NCBI GenBank assembly: GCA_012911965.1
Contig: SMDP01000015.1
Location: 1 to 35,772, forward strand
Source of the DNA: Geitlerinema sp. P-1104
Lineage (GTDB): Bacteria > Cyanobacteriota > Cyanobacteriia > Cyanobacteriales > Geitlerinemataceae
DNA: 35,772 nt
Direction: 5' to 3'
The translations under genes were made by a program, and so were the position numbers. Numbering within the stretch: the stretch's first letter is position 1; each line of letters starts with the position of its first letter. Shown here piece after piece: positions 25,302 to 33,185 of the stretch. Below the pieces are notes generated by a model, which saw only the letters and a list, made by a program, of their open reading frames with translations, did no database searches and was not told where the DNA came from.

Positions 25302-25315
25302 GTAGCCGATTATAC
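25302..25315. promoter_or_regulatory. NtcA-type site upstream of glnB
   Basis: GTA-N8-TAC (GTAGCCGATTATAC) matches the NtcA consensus. On the minus strand it is followed after 26 bp by TAAAAT, a plausible -10, close to the usual spacing of about 22 bp for NtcA-activated promoters. glnB is an established NtcA target in several cyanobacteria. Confidence 0.7.
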
Positions 25316-25367
25316 GATTCCCGGTTTGGCGATCGCGAGGCCACTAGAGATTAGGCAACTATGGGGT

Positions 25368-26087
25368 CTAAAGTTCCAGGGGAACGAGTCCACAGTAGCG
25401 TAGTCCCTCGGGACTGATGTGAACCTGACAGGGTAAGATTTTCACCCCGCGCTTGGCCGCCTCTCGTAGCAAGTTACCGTAGGTCGGATCGGCGTCGTCA
25501 CCGGGAGAAAAGCGATCGCAATCTCCTCGGTTAATTAAGTACAACATGACACAGCCGGCCTCGTCCACTAGGGCTATCAACTCCCGCAGATGTTTTTGTC
25601 CCCGTTGGGTAACGGTATCTGGGAAGAGGGCTGTTCCGCCCTGGGCCCAGGTGGTGTTTTTCACTTCAAGATACAGGGGACGGTCTCCCTCTAGCAAAAA
25701 ATCAATGCGGCTTTTGCCGTCCTGCCCATATTTAACTTCTGAGCGGATGTTTCCATAATCCCCCAATTCGGGAATTAAATGCTGTTCGAGGAGCGATCGC
25801 ACGATCGCATTACTGCGGCTGGTGTTAATCCCCACCCAGGTTCGCTCAGCATCGCGCATCTGGATGGCTTCCCAGGTGTAGGGGTATTTACGCTTGGCAT
25901 TGTCGCTATAGGAGAGCAATACGGGGCTGCTGGGGTCGCAAACACCGGTCATAGGGCCGGTGTTGGGACAATGAGCGGTAATCACGTCGCCATTAACCAG
26001 TTCAATATCGGCTAAAAATCTTTTGTAACGACGGATTAGGGTTCCGGAGTAGAGGGGGGGATAGTTGTAAATCAGGGGGCTAGTCAT
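25368..26087 (-). CDS. sfsA: SfsA family protein
   Basis: Sugar fermentation stimulation protein homologue, about 239 residues. Conserved blocks are RYKRFLADIEL, HCPNTGPMTG, KRKYPYTWEAI, GINTSRSNAIV, SRIDFLLEG, YLEVKNTTWAQ, FPDTVTQRGQKHLREL and CQVHISPEGL. Structures of the family show an OB-like N-terminal domain and a nuclease-like (PD-(D/E)XK-type) domain; the acidic and Lys residues (RIDF, EVKN) fit that. The role is unclear; DNA binding has been reported for the E. coli protein. Start chosen at ATG 26087 (MTSPLIYNYPP); an upstream GTG at 26111 would add eight residues. It is divergent from murJ. Confidence 0.93.
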   Translation of the reverse strand: MTSPLIYNYPPLYSGTLIRRYKRFLADIELVNGDVITAHCPNTGPMTGVCDPSSPVLLSYSDNAKRKYPYTWEAIQMRDAERTWVGINTSRSNAIVRSLLEQHLIPELGDYGNIRSEVKYGQDGKSRIDFLLEGDRPLYLEVKNTTWAQGGTALFPDTVTQRGQKHLRELIALVDEAGCVMLYLINRGDCDRFSPGDDADPTYGNLLREAAKRGVKILPCQVHISPEGLRYCGLVPLEL

Positions 26088-26230
26088 GGAGGATTTAGGC
26101 ACAAATATCACAGGGTCTGAGGTTTAGGGCGATCGCCAAGGGGAGGATAAATCATCGAGGACCGTGACCCTCTTGCGGTTAAATGTTGGGGGGGGTGACG
26201 ATGGTCCTCTGCACACGCAACTCAATAATT

Positions 26231-27853
26231 ATGGCTGACGAGACAGGAAAGGTTCGTTCTTTGGCGTCTGTTGCTGGCATTGTGGCCGCAGCAACTCTTA
26301 TTAGTAAGATTTTTGGTTTGGTGCGTCAACAGGCGATCGCCGCCGCCTTTGGGGTTGGTGTGGCGGTGGATGCGTACAACTACGCCTATGTGATTCCTGG
26401 CTTCCTCCTCGTCCTCCTTGGGGGCATCAATGGACCGTTCCATAGTGCGATCGTCAGTGTCGTTGCCAAACGGGACAAACGAGATGCGGTTCCTCTGATT
26501 GAAACCATGACCACCCTCGTCGGAGGCATCTTACTCCTAGTCACGGTCGCCCTGGTTATCTTTGCTCATCCTCTCATCGATCTGGTCGCACCGGGCTTAT
26601 CGGAAACGGCGGCGGGGCAAGAAATTCGCGAAATTGCTGTAATCCAGTTTCGCATTATGGCTCCCATGGCTCTCCTGGCTGGATTGATTGGCATTGGCTT
26701 TGGTAGCCTCAATGCTGCTGATATGTATTGGTTACCCTCCATTAGCCCCCTATTCTCCAGTGTGGCTCTCCTGGGTGGCTTAGGGGTTTTAGCTCTGTCT
26801 TTCGGGAAACAAATCATCGAACCCCAATATGCCATGTTAGGGGGCTTAGTCCTGGCATGGGGGACGCTTTTGGGGGCGTTACTGCAATGGTTGGTGCAGG
26901 TAATCGTGCAATGGCGAGAGGGATTGGGAACGCTACGCTTACGCTTCGATTTTTGGCGGCCCGGAGTGCGAGAAGTCCTCAATGTCATGGGCCCGGCTAC
27001 CTTCTCCTCGGGGATGATGCAAATTAATGTCTATACAGACCTCTGGTTTGCCTCGTTTATTCCTCAAACCGCTTCAGCGTTAGGCTATGCCGGATTATTA
27101 GTTCAAACCCCTCTGGGGATTATTTCCAATACGCTCCTGGTTCCCCTGTTGCCGATTTTCTCCCGCCTGGCCGCTCCTGAGCATTGGGATCAGCTCAAAC
27201 AACGGATTCGTCAGGGACTAATTCTGTCGGGGTTAACTATGTTGCCCCTGGGGGCTTTGATGGTTGCCCTAGCTACGCCCATTGTGCGGGTGGTCTATGA
27301 ACGCTATGCCTTTGACCGAGAGGCTTCAGAGTTTGTGGCGGCTATTCTGATGGCCTATGGTTTGGGAATGTTTGTTTATCTGGGACGGGATGTCATCGTG
27401 CGGGTGTTTTATGCCCTTGGAGATGGCCAAACCCCATTCCGTGTCAGTATTGCTAATATTTTTCTCAATGTGCTGTTGGATTATTTCTTTATTCAGTGGT
27501 TTGGCGCACCGGGGTTGGTGTTGGCGACGATGGGGGTGAATGTGGTGTCTATGGTGGTCTTACTCTGGCTTCTCAATGGCAAGATTGGCGGCCTACCTTG
27601 GTTGGAATGGGCCACCCCCATCGCTGCTCTGACGGTCTTGAGTTTTGTGACGGGGATGGCCGGTTGGGGCATTTATGTCGGCTTACAACGGTTCTTGGGT
27701 GATGGCGGTTTTCTGCTGAGTTTGTTCCAGTTAACGGTTGCTGGTTGTGGGGGGTTGGCTGTGTTTGCGATGGTAGTGGCGCGTATGGGTTTGTCTGAGG
27801 TGGATTTGTTTATGAACCGCTTACGAGGGAAGTTTGGGGGGAGAAGGGGATAG
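26231..27853 (+). CDS. murJ: Lipid II flippase MurJ (MviN)
   Basis: Integral membrane protein of the MOP superfamily with about 14 helices that flips lipid II across the inner membrane for peptidoglycan synthesis. Family landmarks are SLASVAGIVAAATLISKIFGLVRQQAIAAAFG, AYNYAYVIPGFLLVLLGGINGPFHSA, PATFSSGMMQINVYTDLWFAS, LPIFSRLA and GRDVIVRVFYALGDGQTPFR. Start at ATG 26231 (540 residues, MADETGKVRSL) is preferred by the family's usual N-terminus; in-frame starts at 26183 and 26201 lie after a G-rich tract and cannot be excluded. Downstream follow dispersed repeats, not a co-transcribed gene. Confidence 0.93.
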   Translation: MADETGKVRSLASVAGIVAAATLISKIFGLVRQQAIAAAFGVGVAVDAYNYAYVIPGFLLVLLGGINGPFHSAIVSVVAKRDKRDAVPLIETMTTLVGGILLLVTVALVIFAHPLIDLVAPGLSETAAGQEIREIAVIQFRIMAPMALLAGLIGIGFGSLNAADMYWLPSISPLFSSVALLGGLGVLALSFGKQIIEPQYAMLGGLVLAWGTLLGALLQWLVQVIVQWREGLGTLRLRFDFWRPGVREVLNVMGPATFSSGMMQINVYTDLWFASFIPQTASALGYAGLLVQTPLGIISNTLLVPLLPIFSRLAAPEHWDQLKQRIRQGLILSGLTMLPLGALMVALATPIVRVVYERYAFDREASEFVAAILMAYGLGMFVYLGRDVIVRVFYALGDGQTPFRVSIANIFLNVLLDYFFIQWFGAPGLVLATMGVNVVSMVVLLWLLNGKIGGLPWLEWATPIAALTVLSFVTGMAGWGIYVGLQRFLGDGGFLLSLFQLTVAGCGGLAVFAMVVARMGLSEVDLFMNRLRGKFGGRRG

Positions 27854-27854
27854 G

Positions 27855-27981
27855 TAATAGGCAGTAGGCAGTAGGCAAGAGAAAACCACGTAGGGGCGCC
27901 CCTTGTGGTCGCCCGAGGCAAGAGAAAAGACGTAGGGGCGCCCCTTGTGGTCGCCCGAGGAAGGGGAGGGGGAAGGGGAGG
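27855..27981 (+). repeat. Tandem dispersed module with heptamers and GAGGGG repeats
   Basis: GGCAGTA heptamers (27855-27875) lead into two identical 30-bp copies of a module beginning CGTAGGGGCGCCCC and ending GGTCGCCCGAGG (27889-27918 and 27931-27960). Each copy is preceded by CAAGAGAAAA, so the unit is about 42 bp. The tract ends in GGAAGGGGAGGG repeats. An inverted, slightly diverged copy lies at 34064-34090. Its abundance in spacers suggests a mobile or structured intergenic repeat. Confidence 0.8.
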
Positions 27982-28042
27982 GGGAATTGTTAAGGGCTGT
28001 TACGGTTTTGGGCGGTTGTGGCTGGGTCTGACTTGTTGTGCT

Positions 28043-28068
28043 AACATCTGAATAACTGTTCAGACGTT
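28043..28068. promoter_or_regulatory. SmtB/ArsR-type 12-2-12 operator
   Basis: Arms AACATCTGAATA (28043-28054) and TGTTCAGACGTT (28057-28068) are separated by two bases; 10 of 12 positions are complementary. The core read on the other strand, TGAACAGTTATTCAGA, is what I recall of the SmtB-binding site of Synechococcus smtA. It ends 23 bp before the metallothionein ATG, where repressor binding would block transcription until zinc is in excess. Confidence 0.8.
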
Positions 28069-28091
28069 GTAAGTAAAAAGGACTTCTGATT

Positions 28092-28259
28092 ATGACGACC
28101 GTGACTCAAATGAAATGTGCTTGCGATTCCTGCCTTTGTATCGTGAGCTTGGAAAGTGCTGTGATGAAGGACGATAAACCTTATTGCAGTCAGGCTTGTG
28201 CCGATGGTCATCCTGATGGGGCTGGCTGTGGACATAAGGGCTGTACTTGCCACAGCTAG
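28092..28259 (+). CDS. smtA: SmtA/BmtA-type bacterial metallothionein
   Basis: A 55-residue zinc-binding protein beginning MTTVTQMKCACDSCLC. Nine Cys (9, 11, 14, 16, 32, 36, 46, 51, 53) and His40 and His48 are placed as in Synechococcus SmtA, which holds a Zn4 cluster; a third His (54) follows in the tail. The zinc-finger-like core YCSQACADGHPDG is intact. AAAAGGA provides a ribosome site about 10 bp upstream. The SmtB-type operator lies just before it and a strong terminator after it, so the gene is monocistronic. No smtB gene is adjacent, unlike the classical divergent smtA-smtB arrangement. Confidence 0.95.
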   Translation: MTTVTQMKCACDSCLCIVSLESAVMKDDKPYCSQACADGHPDGAGCGHKGCTCHS

Positions 28260-28319
28260 GAGGGTTTGGATACTCTCTGTCTCTCGATGACCAACCGGAT
28301 TTATCAACCCACTCATAAC

Positions 28320-28355
28320 AAAAGGAGGGGCGATCGCGATCGCCCCTCCTTTTTT
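28320..28355 (+). terminator. Terminator of the metallothionein gene
   Basis: A 34-base perfect palindrome (28320-28353): AAAAGGA, then the self-complementary core GGGGCGATCGCGATCGCCCC (28327-28346), then TCCTTTT, extended to six T. It contains two overlapping HIP1 octamers. It could work in both directions, toward smtA from the left and the small gene at 28417 from the right. Confidence 0.85.
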
Positions 28356-28416
28356 AGCTTGCAAATCTTGGACTGAATTGAGTGGGAAAGTTTTAGAGTT
28401 TATCTTGACAATCTAT

Positions 28417-28635
28417 CTATTCAATGGTAATCGATTGGGGTCCATTGCCATTGGGGCGATCGCCCTCAGAGCCAGATGGGGAGGAAGAGGATGACTCATT
28501 GGTCTGGCCAACCCAGCTTTTGAGTGGCTCCTCGGACAAATCGAGGCGGAGGACTCCAGACACAAAGCCACCGAAAAATGCGATCGGCTCAGCAGTCAAC
28601 TCTTTGAAGATGGGTTGAAGTTCGTCGAAGAACAT
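28417..28635 (-). CDS. Small conserved cyanobacterial protein, function unknown
   Basis: A 72-residue protein. The first half (FFDELQPIFKELTAEPIAFFGGFVSGVLRLDLSEEPLKSWV) is the kind of compact conserved segment I recall from short hypothetical cyanobacterial proteins: an amphipathic helix followed by a glycine-containing hydrophobic stretch. The C-terminal third is a Ser/Gly/Asn-rich tail (SSSSSPSGSEGDRPNGNGPQ), probably disordered. No catalytic motif. It faces the metallothionein terminator at its 3' end and is divergent from ffh, 195 bp away. The hydrophobic stretch could associate with a membrane. Confidence 0.7.
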   Translation of the reverse strand: MFFDELQPIFKELTAEPIAFFGGFVSGVLRLDLSEEPLKSWVGQTNESSSSSPSGSEGDRPNGNGPQSITIE

Positions 28636-28830
28636 AGGCTTGCAGTTTCGGCGCGTAGGGGACAGAGATTAGAGAATGTTAAAATCCTAGCGTGAATCGT
28701 GCCCAGAGAGCTATGGGGGAAAACCGTCTCTCGAATCTCCGCCCCAATTCTTGCTATTCTTAGGGGAAGCAAGGCGCAGCCCCTGCGTATCTCCTGTAGT
28801 CACCGTTCGTTCTGCTAACCCCAAGATTTC

Positions 28831-30291
28831 ATGTTTGACGCATTTGCTGACCGCTTAGAAGAAGCCTGGAAAAAACTCCGAGGACAAGACAAGATCTCGG
28901 AAGCTAACATTCAAGATGCCCTAAAAGAGGTTCGTCGCGCTCTCCTCACCGCCGATGTGAACCTACAAGTGGTCAAACAGTTCATCGCTGATGTCGAAGA
29001 GAAGGCGATGGGGGCGGAGGTGATTGCTGGGGTTCGCCCGGATCAACAATTCATCAAAATCGTCAATGATGAGTTGGTGGCCATTATGGGGGATAGCAAT
29101 GTCCCTCTGGCTCATGCAGATGAGCCGCCAACGGTCGTTCTGATGGCTGGCTTGCAAGGAACTGGTAAAACCACGGCTTCGGCTAAGTTGGCCCTCCATT
29201 TGCGGAAACTCAATCGCTCCAGCTTGTTGGTGGCGACGGATATCTATCGCCCGGCGGCGATCGATCAGCTTAAAACTCTGGGTCAACAAATTGATGTTCC
29301 CGTGTTTGACATGGGAACTGATGCTGATCCGGTGGAGATTGCCCGTCAGGGGGTGGAGAAAGCCAAGGCCGATGGAATTGATACGGTGATTGTCGATACC
29401 GCTGGCCGCTTACAAATCGACACCGACATGATGGCGGAGTTGGGCCGCATTAAAGAGACGATTCAACCCCACGATACGCTCCTGGTGGTGGATGCGATGA
29501 CTGGGCAGGAAGCGGCTACTCTAACCCGTACCTTTGATGAAGAAATTGGCATCAGCGGGGCGATTCTCACCAAGTTAGATGGAGACAGTCGCGGTGGGGC
29601 GGCCCTCTCGGTGCGGCGCATCTCTGGGGCCCCGATTAAGTTTGTGGGGATGGGAGAAAAGGTTGAGGCCTTACAACCGTTTTACCCTGATCGCATGGCC
29701 TCCCGTATTTTGGGCATGGGCGATGTCCTGTCCTTGGTGGAGAAAGCTGCTGAACAGGTAGATTTGGCCGATGCTGAGAAGATGCAGGAGAAAATCCTCT
29801 CGGCTCAGTTTGACTTTAATGATTTCCTTAAACAAACCCGCTTGATGAAGAGTATGGGGTCGTTGGGGGGAATTATGAAGTTAATCCCTGGCATGGGGAA
29901 ACAAATTTCTGATGAGGATTTAGAGAAGGGGGAAACTCAACTTAAACGCTCTGAGGCCATGATTGGCTCGATGACGGTTGAGGAACGCACCAACCCTGAT
30001 TTGTTGTCGAGTTCTCCGAGTCGCCGCCGTCGGGTGGCGAAGGGATCTGGGTTTGATGAGTCGGATGTGAATAAGTTGGTGAGTGATTTCAAGAAGATGC
30101 GATCGCTCATGCAGCAAATGGGCCAGGGGAATCTTCCGGGAATGGGAGGTGGCGGAATGCCGGGTATGAACCCCTTTGGGGGGATGTTTGGCGGCGGCGG
30201 CGGACCTCGTCCTGGTTTCCGGGGCCCCGGTGGCGGTACGCCGAAAAAGAAGAAGAAACCGAAGAAGAAAAAAGGCTTTGGGGATTTGTAG
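28831..30291 (+). CDS. ffh: Signal recognition particle GTPase Ffh
   Basis: SRP54 homologue of 486 residues that binds signal sequences and SRP RNA and docks with FtsY. N domain at residues 1-90 (FDAFADRLEEAWKKLRGQDKISEANI). G domain motifs: GLQGTGKTTASAKLA, DTYRP-type element DIYRPAAIDQL, DTAGRLQID, TKLDGDSRGGAAL. The Met-rich M domain (FNDFLKQTRLMKSMGSLGGIMKLIPGMGK, MIGSMTVEERTNPDLL, SRRRRVAKGSG) is complete. An unusual Gly/Met/Pro-rich tail ends in a Lys-rich stretch (PKKKKKPKKKKGFGDL), common in cyanobacterial Ffh. No ribosome site is obvious. Confidence 0.97.
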   Translation: MFDAFADRLEEAWKKLRGQDKISEANIQDALKEVRRALLTADVNLQVVKQFIADVEEKAMGAEVIAGVRPDQQFIKIVNDELVAIMGDSNVPLAHADEPPTVVLMAGLQGTGKTTASAKLALHLRKLNRSSLLVATDIYRPAAIDQLKTLGQQIDVPVFDMGTDADPVEIARQGVEKAKADGIDTVIVDTAGRLQIDTDMMAELGRIKETIQPHDTLLVVDAMTGQEAATLTRTFDEEIGISGAILTKLDGDSRGGAALSVRRISGAPIKFVGMGEKVEALQPFYPDRMASRILGMGDVLSLVEKAAEQVDLADAEKMQEKILSAQFDFNDFLKQTRLMKSMGSLGGIMKLIPGMGKQISDEDLEKGETQLKRSEAMIGSMTVEERTNPDLLSSSPSRRRRVAKGSGFDESDVNKLVSDFKKMRSLMQQMGQGNLPGMGGGGMPGMNPFGGMFGGGGGPRPGFRGPGGGTPKKKKKPKKKKGFGDL

Positions 30292-30299
30292 GGGGAATA

Positions 30300-30345
30300 G
30301 GGAACAGGGAACAGAAAAGACGTAGGGGCGTATTGCTGATAACTA
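30300..30345 (+). repeat. Short copy of the dispersed heptamer/CGTAGGGGCG module
   Basis: Between ffh and the oxidoreductase gene: GGGAACAGGGAACAGAAAAG followed by ACGTAGGGGCGTATTG. It is a truncated copy of the module at 27.9 kb, with the right half of the inverted repeat missing. Confidence 0.6.
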
Positions 30346-30358
30346 GGGATGGATTGCT

Positions 30359-31357
30359 ATGAAAGCTGTTGTGATGACGGGCGCTGGTGCGCCAGATGTT
30401 TTGGAACTGCGGGATCTGCCGATTCCACGGATTGAACGCCCGACTCAGGTGTTAGTCCGATTGAAGGCGGCTGGGGTGAATCCGATTGATACGAAGGTAC
30501 GACAACGGGGAACTTTCATCTCCAATGGCTCTGTGGATATCCTGGGCTGTGATGGGGCCGGAATTGTTGAGGCGGTTGGCTCTCATGTGTCGGGCTTTGG
30601 CCCAGGGGATGCGGTCTATTTCTGTTTTGGGGGTTTGGGGGGATCTCAGGGGAATTATGCCGAATATGCGGTAGTGGAACAGCATTGTTTGACCCCTAAG
30701 CCTCAATCCCTCAGTTTTGAAGAAGCGGCGGCAGCTCCTTTGGTGCTAATTACTGCTTGGGAAGCTCTCTATGACCGCGCTCGTCTCTGTGCTGGACAAG
30801 GGGTTCTGATTCAAGCTGGAGCCGGTGGTGTGGGCCATGTGGCGATTCAGTTGGCGAAACGTCAGGGCGCTCAGGTGGCGACTACGGTATCTGATCCACA
30901 GAAGGCTGATTTTGTCAAGAGATTGGGAGCGGATTTGGCGATTCTCTATTCTGAACAAGATTTTGTTGAGGCGGTTTTGGCTTGGACTGAGGGGAATGGG
31001 GTTGATGTGGCCTTTGACACCGTTGGCGGTGAGACCTTTTATCGTAGTTGTGAGGCGGTAAAGGTCTATGGTGATGTGGTGACGTTGCTTGGGCTGAGTG
31101 ACGATGGCGATTTGAAGGGGGCCCGGCAACGCAATTTACGAATTGGTTTCGAGTTGATGTTAACGCCGATGTTGCTCAATTTGCAGGAGGAACAGGCGGA
31201 ACAGGCGAAAATCCTCCGGGAATGTGGACGTTTGTTTGATGGGGGGTCTCTGAAGGTTGAGGTGAGTCAGGTGTTCCCCTTGGCTGAGGCCGCTGAGGCC
31301 CATCGCCGCCTGGAGGCGGGGTCGATGTCCGGGAAGCTAGTCTTGCGGATGGAGTAG
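30359..31357 (+). CDS. Quinone oxidoreductase-like MDR family dehydrogenase
   Basis: NADPH-dependent medium-chain dehydrogenase of 332 residues. N-terminal GroES-like fold (VRLKAAGVNPIDTKVRQRG, GCDGAGIVEAVG, YAEYAVVEQ) and Rossmann domain with GAGGVGHVAIQLAKRQGAQVATTVS, DVAFDTVGG and the terminal HRRLEAGSMSGKLVLRM. The zinc ligands of alcohol dehydrogenases (catalytic Cys/His, structural four-Cys loop) are missing, so it belongs to the zinc-free quinone oxidoreductase branch. Its substrate is unknown; quinones, enones or enoyl compounds are typical. It follows ffh after 67 bp of repeat sequence. Confidence 0.88.
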   Translation: MKAVVMTGAGAPDVLELRDLPIPRIERPTQVLVRLKAAGVNPIDTKVRQRGTFISNGSVDILGCDGAGIVEAVGSHVSGFGPGDAVYFCFGGLGGSQGNYAEYAVVEQHCLTPKPQSLSFEEAAAAPLVLITAWEALYDRARLCAGQGVLIQAGAGGVGHVAIQLAKRQGAQVATTVSDPQKADFVKRLGADLAILYSEQDFVEAVLAWTEGNGVDVAFDTVGGETFYRSCEAVKVYGDVVTLLGLSDDGDLKGARQRNLRIGFELMLTPMLLNLQEEQAEQAKILRECGRLFDGGSLKVEVSQVFPLAEAAEAHRRLEAGSMSGKLVLRME

Positions 31358-31464
31358 GGGTCGGGGGCAATAGCGATCGCTCCCCTCGTGCTATCGTAGG
31401 GGGAGCCATGGGCTAGACCGATTTGCGGTTTGTGAGTCCTTACTTTCTTATCAAGCATCCTTCA

Positions 31465-32028
31465 ATGAACGAAACGTCTCATAGCACGATTGTGTCTGTC
31501 ACCGATGAACAGGGGCGATCGCTCCCCTGTTATGTTGAACATCAGTTTGAGATGAATGGTGTTGAGTACGCGGTGTTACTGCCGGTCAATATTCCCGTGG
31601 ATCTGGTAACCTGGTCGGGGGATGATGATAGTGAGGATGAGGAAGCGGATCTAGCCACAGAGGAGGAGATTGATCAGGTCTTTGACACGGCTAAGGCGGT
31701 TCTGGCGGAACAAGATTTGTTGCTTCAGCGAACGGCCCTCACCTTAACGGTGGTAGGTGATATTCCCGAGTTGGATGAGGCGATTGAGGCTCTCAATGAG
31801 ACGGATTCGGATGAAGATGAGGAAGAATTGCTCTGTTTAGCCAATTTTTATGAAGGTGAGCAGGAATATGGCCTCTATGTGCCAATCGATCCGATGTTAG
31901 TTTTGGCTCGTATCAATGCTGAGGCGAAACCCGAGTTGCTGACGGATGCGGAGTTGGATGAGTTGGAACCCTTACTTCCGTCGATTGAAAGTTTGATTGC
32001 GGAACGGCTGTTTAATGGCTTGGAGTAG
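31465..32028 (+). CDS. DUF3727 domain protein
   Basis: About 187 residues. The N-terminal part (TIVSVTDEQGRSLPCYVEHQFEMNGVEYAVLLPVNIPVDL) resembles DUF1292/DUF3727, then a highly acidic linker (DDDSEDEEADLATEEEID), then a second globular block with the C-terminal repeat-like ELLCLANFYEGEQEYGLYVPIDPMLVLARI. These proteins are conserved in cyanobacteria and plastids; function is unknown to me. Start at ATG 31465 is preferred over the upstream TTG 31423. It is followed 28 bp later by mltG, and the same neighbourhood continues to yqeG, suggesting an operon. Confidence 0.85.
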   Translation: MNETSHSTIVSVTDEQGRSLPCYVEHQFEMNGVEYAVLLPVNIPVDLVTWSGDDDSEDEEADLATEEEIDQVFDTAKAVLAEQDLLLQRTALTLTVVGDIPELDEAIEALNETDSDEDEEELLCLANFYEGEQEYGLYVPIDPMLVLARINAEAKPELLTDAELDELEPLLPSIESLIAERLFNGLE

Positions 32029-32056
32029 CACCTGTTGAGTTCATGAGGGGAAGTTT

Positions 32057-33124
32057 GTGAGACGACTAGCAAAAGGCGCGTTTTACTTGGCAATTCCGGG
32101 GGCGATCGCCCTGGGAGTTTGGCAAGGATGGTCTTGGTGGAGTTGGGCCACAGCTCCCATAGCGGAAACAGCAGCGGAGGAGGTGTCGGAAGACGAGGTC
32201 ACTGCGATACAACTGGAAATTCCCCAGGGAACACCAGCCGCACAAATTGGCCGCGATCTCGAAGCGGTTGGCTTGATTCAGTCGGCCAACGCTTGGGAGT
32301 TATGGGCCCGCTGGCTGCGGTGGCGACAACCCGACGGCTCGTTTCAGGCGGGAGTCTATCGTTTTTCCCCCCAAGAGTCGATGTTGGAGATTGGGGCACA
32401 AATTTGGGATGGAGAGGTGTCTAGCCAAAGTTTTACCATTCCTGAAGGCTGGTCTCGTCGAGAGATGGCCAGCTATTTTGAGCAGCGGGAATTTTTCTCA
32501 GGGGAGGCGTTCCTGGCGGCGACGCAGGACATTCCCCGAGATCGCTTTCCTTGGCTCCCGGAAGATATTCCCCATTTGGAGGGCTATCTGTTTCCCGATA
32601 CCTATCAGGTGGGGGAGGGAACGATCACCCCAGAGGGGATTGTGACTCAAATGTTGGTTCAGTTTGAACAGGTGGCGTTACCGGAATATGAACAAAATCA
32701 GCCCCCTGAACCAATGACGTTACATGAATGGGTGACGTTGGGGTCGATTGTGGAAAAAGAGGCGGTTGTCCCCCAGGAGCGACGCACGATCTCAGGAGTG
32801 TTTTGGCAACGACTGCGGACAGGGATGAACCTGGGGGCTGATCCGACGGTAGAATATGCTCTGGGGATTCGCCAGACGGTGGATACTCCCTTGACTTGGG
32901 ATCAGGTGGCTGTGGATTCTCCTTATAATACCTATCGTAATCCTGGATTGCCGCCGACGGCGATCGCCAGTCCAGGTCTAGCCAGTTTACAAGCCACGTT
33001 AGATCCTGAGGAGACTCCCTATCTGTATTTTGTGGCTCGCTATGATGGAACGCACTTTTTTAGTCGCACGTTAGCCGAACATGAGGCGGCGATCGCTCGG
33101 GTTGAACGGGAACTGGCCCAATAA
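32057..33124 (+). CDS. mltG: Endolytic murein transglycosylase MltG
   Basis: Membrane-anchored YceG-family enzyme of 355 residues that cleaves nascent glycan strands during peptidoglycan synthesis. A single N-terminal membrane segment (FYLAIPGAIALGVWQGWSWW), a LysM-like segment (LEIPQGTPAAQIGRDLEAVGLI, GVYRF) and the catalytic domain: FTIPEGWSRREMASYF, LEGYLFPDTYQV, then LGSIVEKEAVVPQERRTIS with the catalytic Glu, GMNLGADPTVEYALG, and YNTYRNPGLPPTAIASPG. The start is a GTG with GAGGGGAAG upstream. It fits with murJ elsewhere in the window as a cell-wall function. Confidence 0.95.
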   Translation: MRRLAKGAFYLAIPGAIALGVWQGWSWWSWATAPIAETAAEEVSEDEVTAIQLEIPQGTPAAQIGRDLEAVGLIQSANAWELWARWLRWRQPDGSFQAGVYRFSPQESMLEIGAQIWDGEVSSQSFTIPEGWSRREMASYFEQREFFSGEAFLAATQDIPRDRFPWLPEDIPHLEGYLFPDTYQVGEGTITPEGIVTQMLVQFEQVALPEYEQNQPPEPMTLHEWVTLGSIVEKEAVVPQERRTISGVFWQRLRTGMNLGADPTVEYALGIRQTVDTPLTWDQVAVDSPYNTYRNPGLPPTAIASPGLASLQATLDPEETPYLYFVARYDGTHFFSRTLAEHEAAIARVERELAQ

Positions 33125-33185
33125 GATCGGAGCAACCGCTGTTATCCTCCCGGCGCTGTTTTAACCTGTTATTTCACCTTTTACT

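Noticed and set aside
27876..27960. Two identical 30-bp repeats separated by 12 bp, possible CRISPR
   Set aside because: Only two copies, the separator is itself part of the repeat unit, and the same module occurs singly elsewhere; no cas genes.
28041..28364. Minus-strand open frame covering the metallothionein
   Set aside because: It runs across the operator, the metallothionein and the terminator, all of which have clear functions on the other strand.
28636..28830. SRP RNA upstream of ffh
   Set aside because: The conserved GGAAG tetraloop region of SRP RNA is not present; only a GC-rich spacer.
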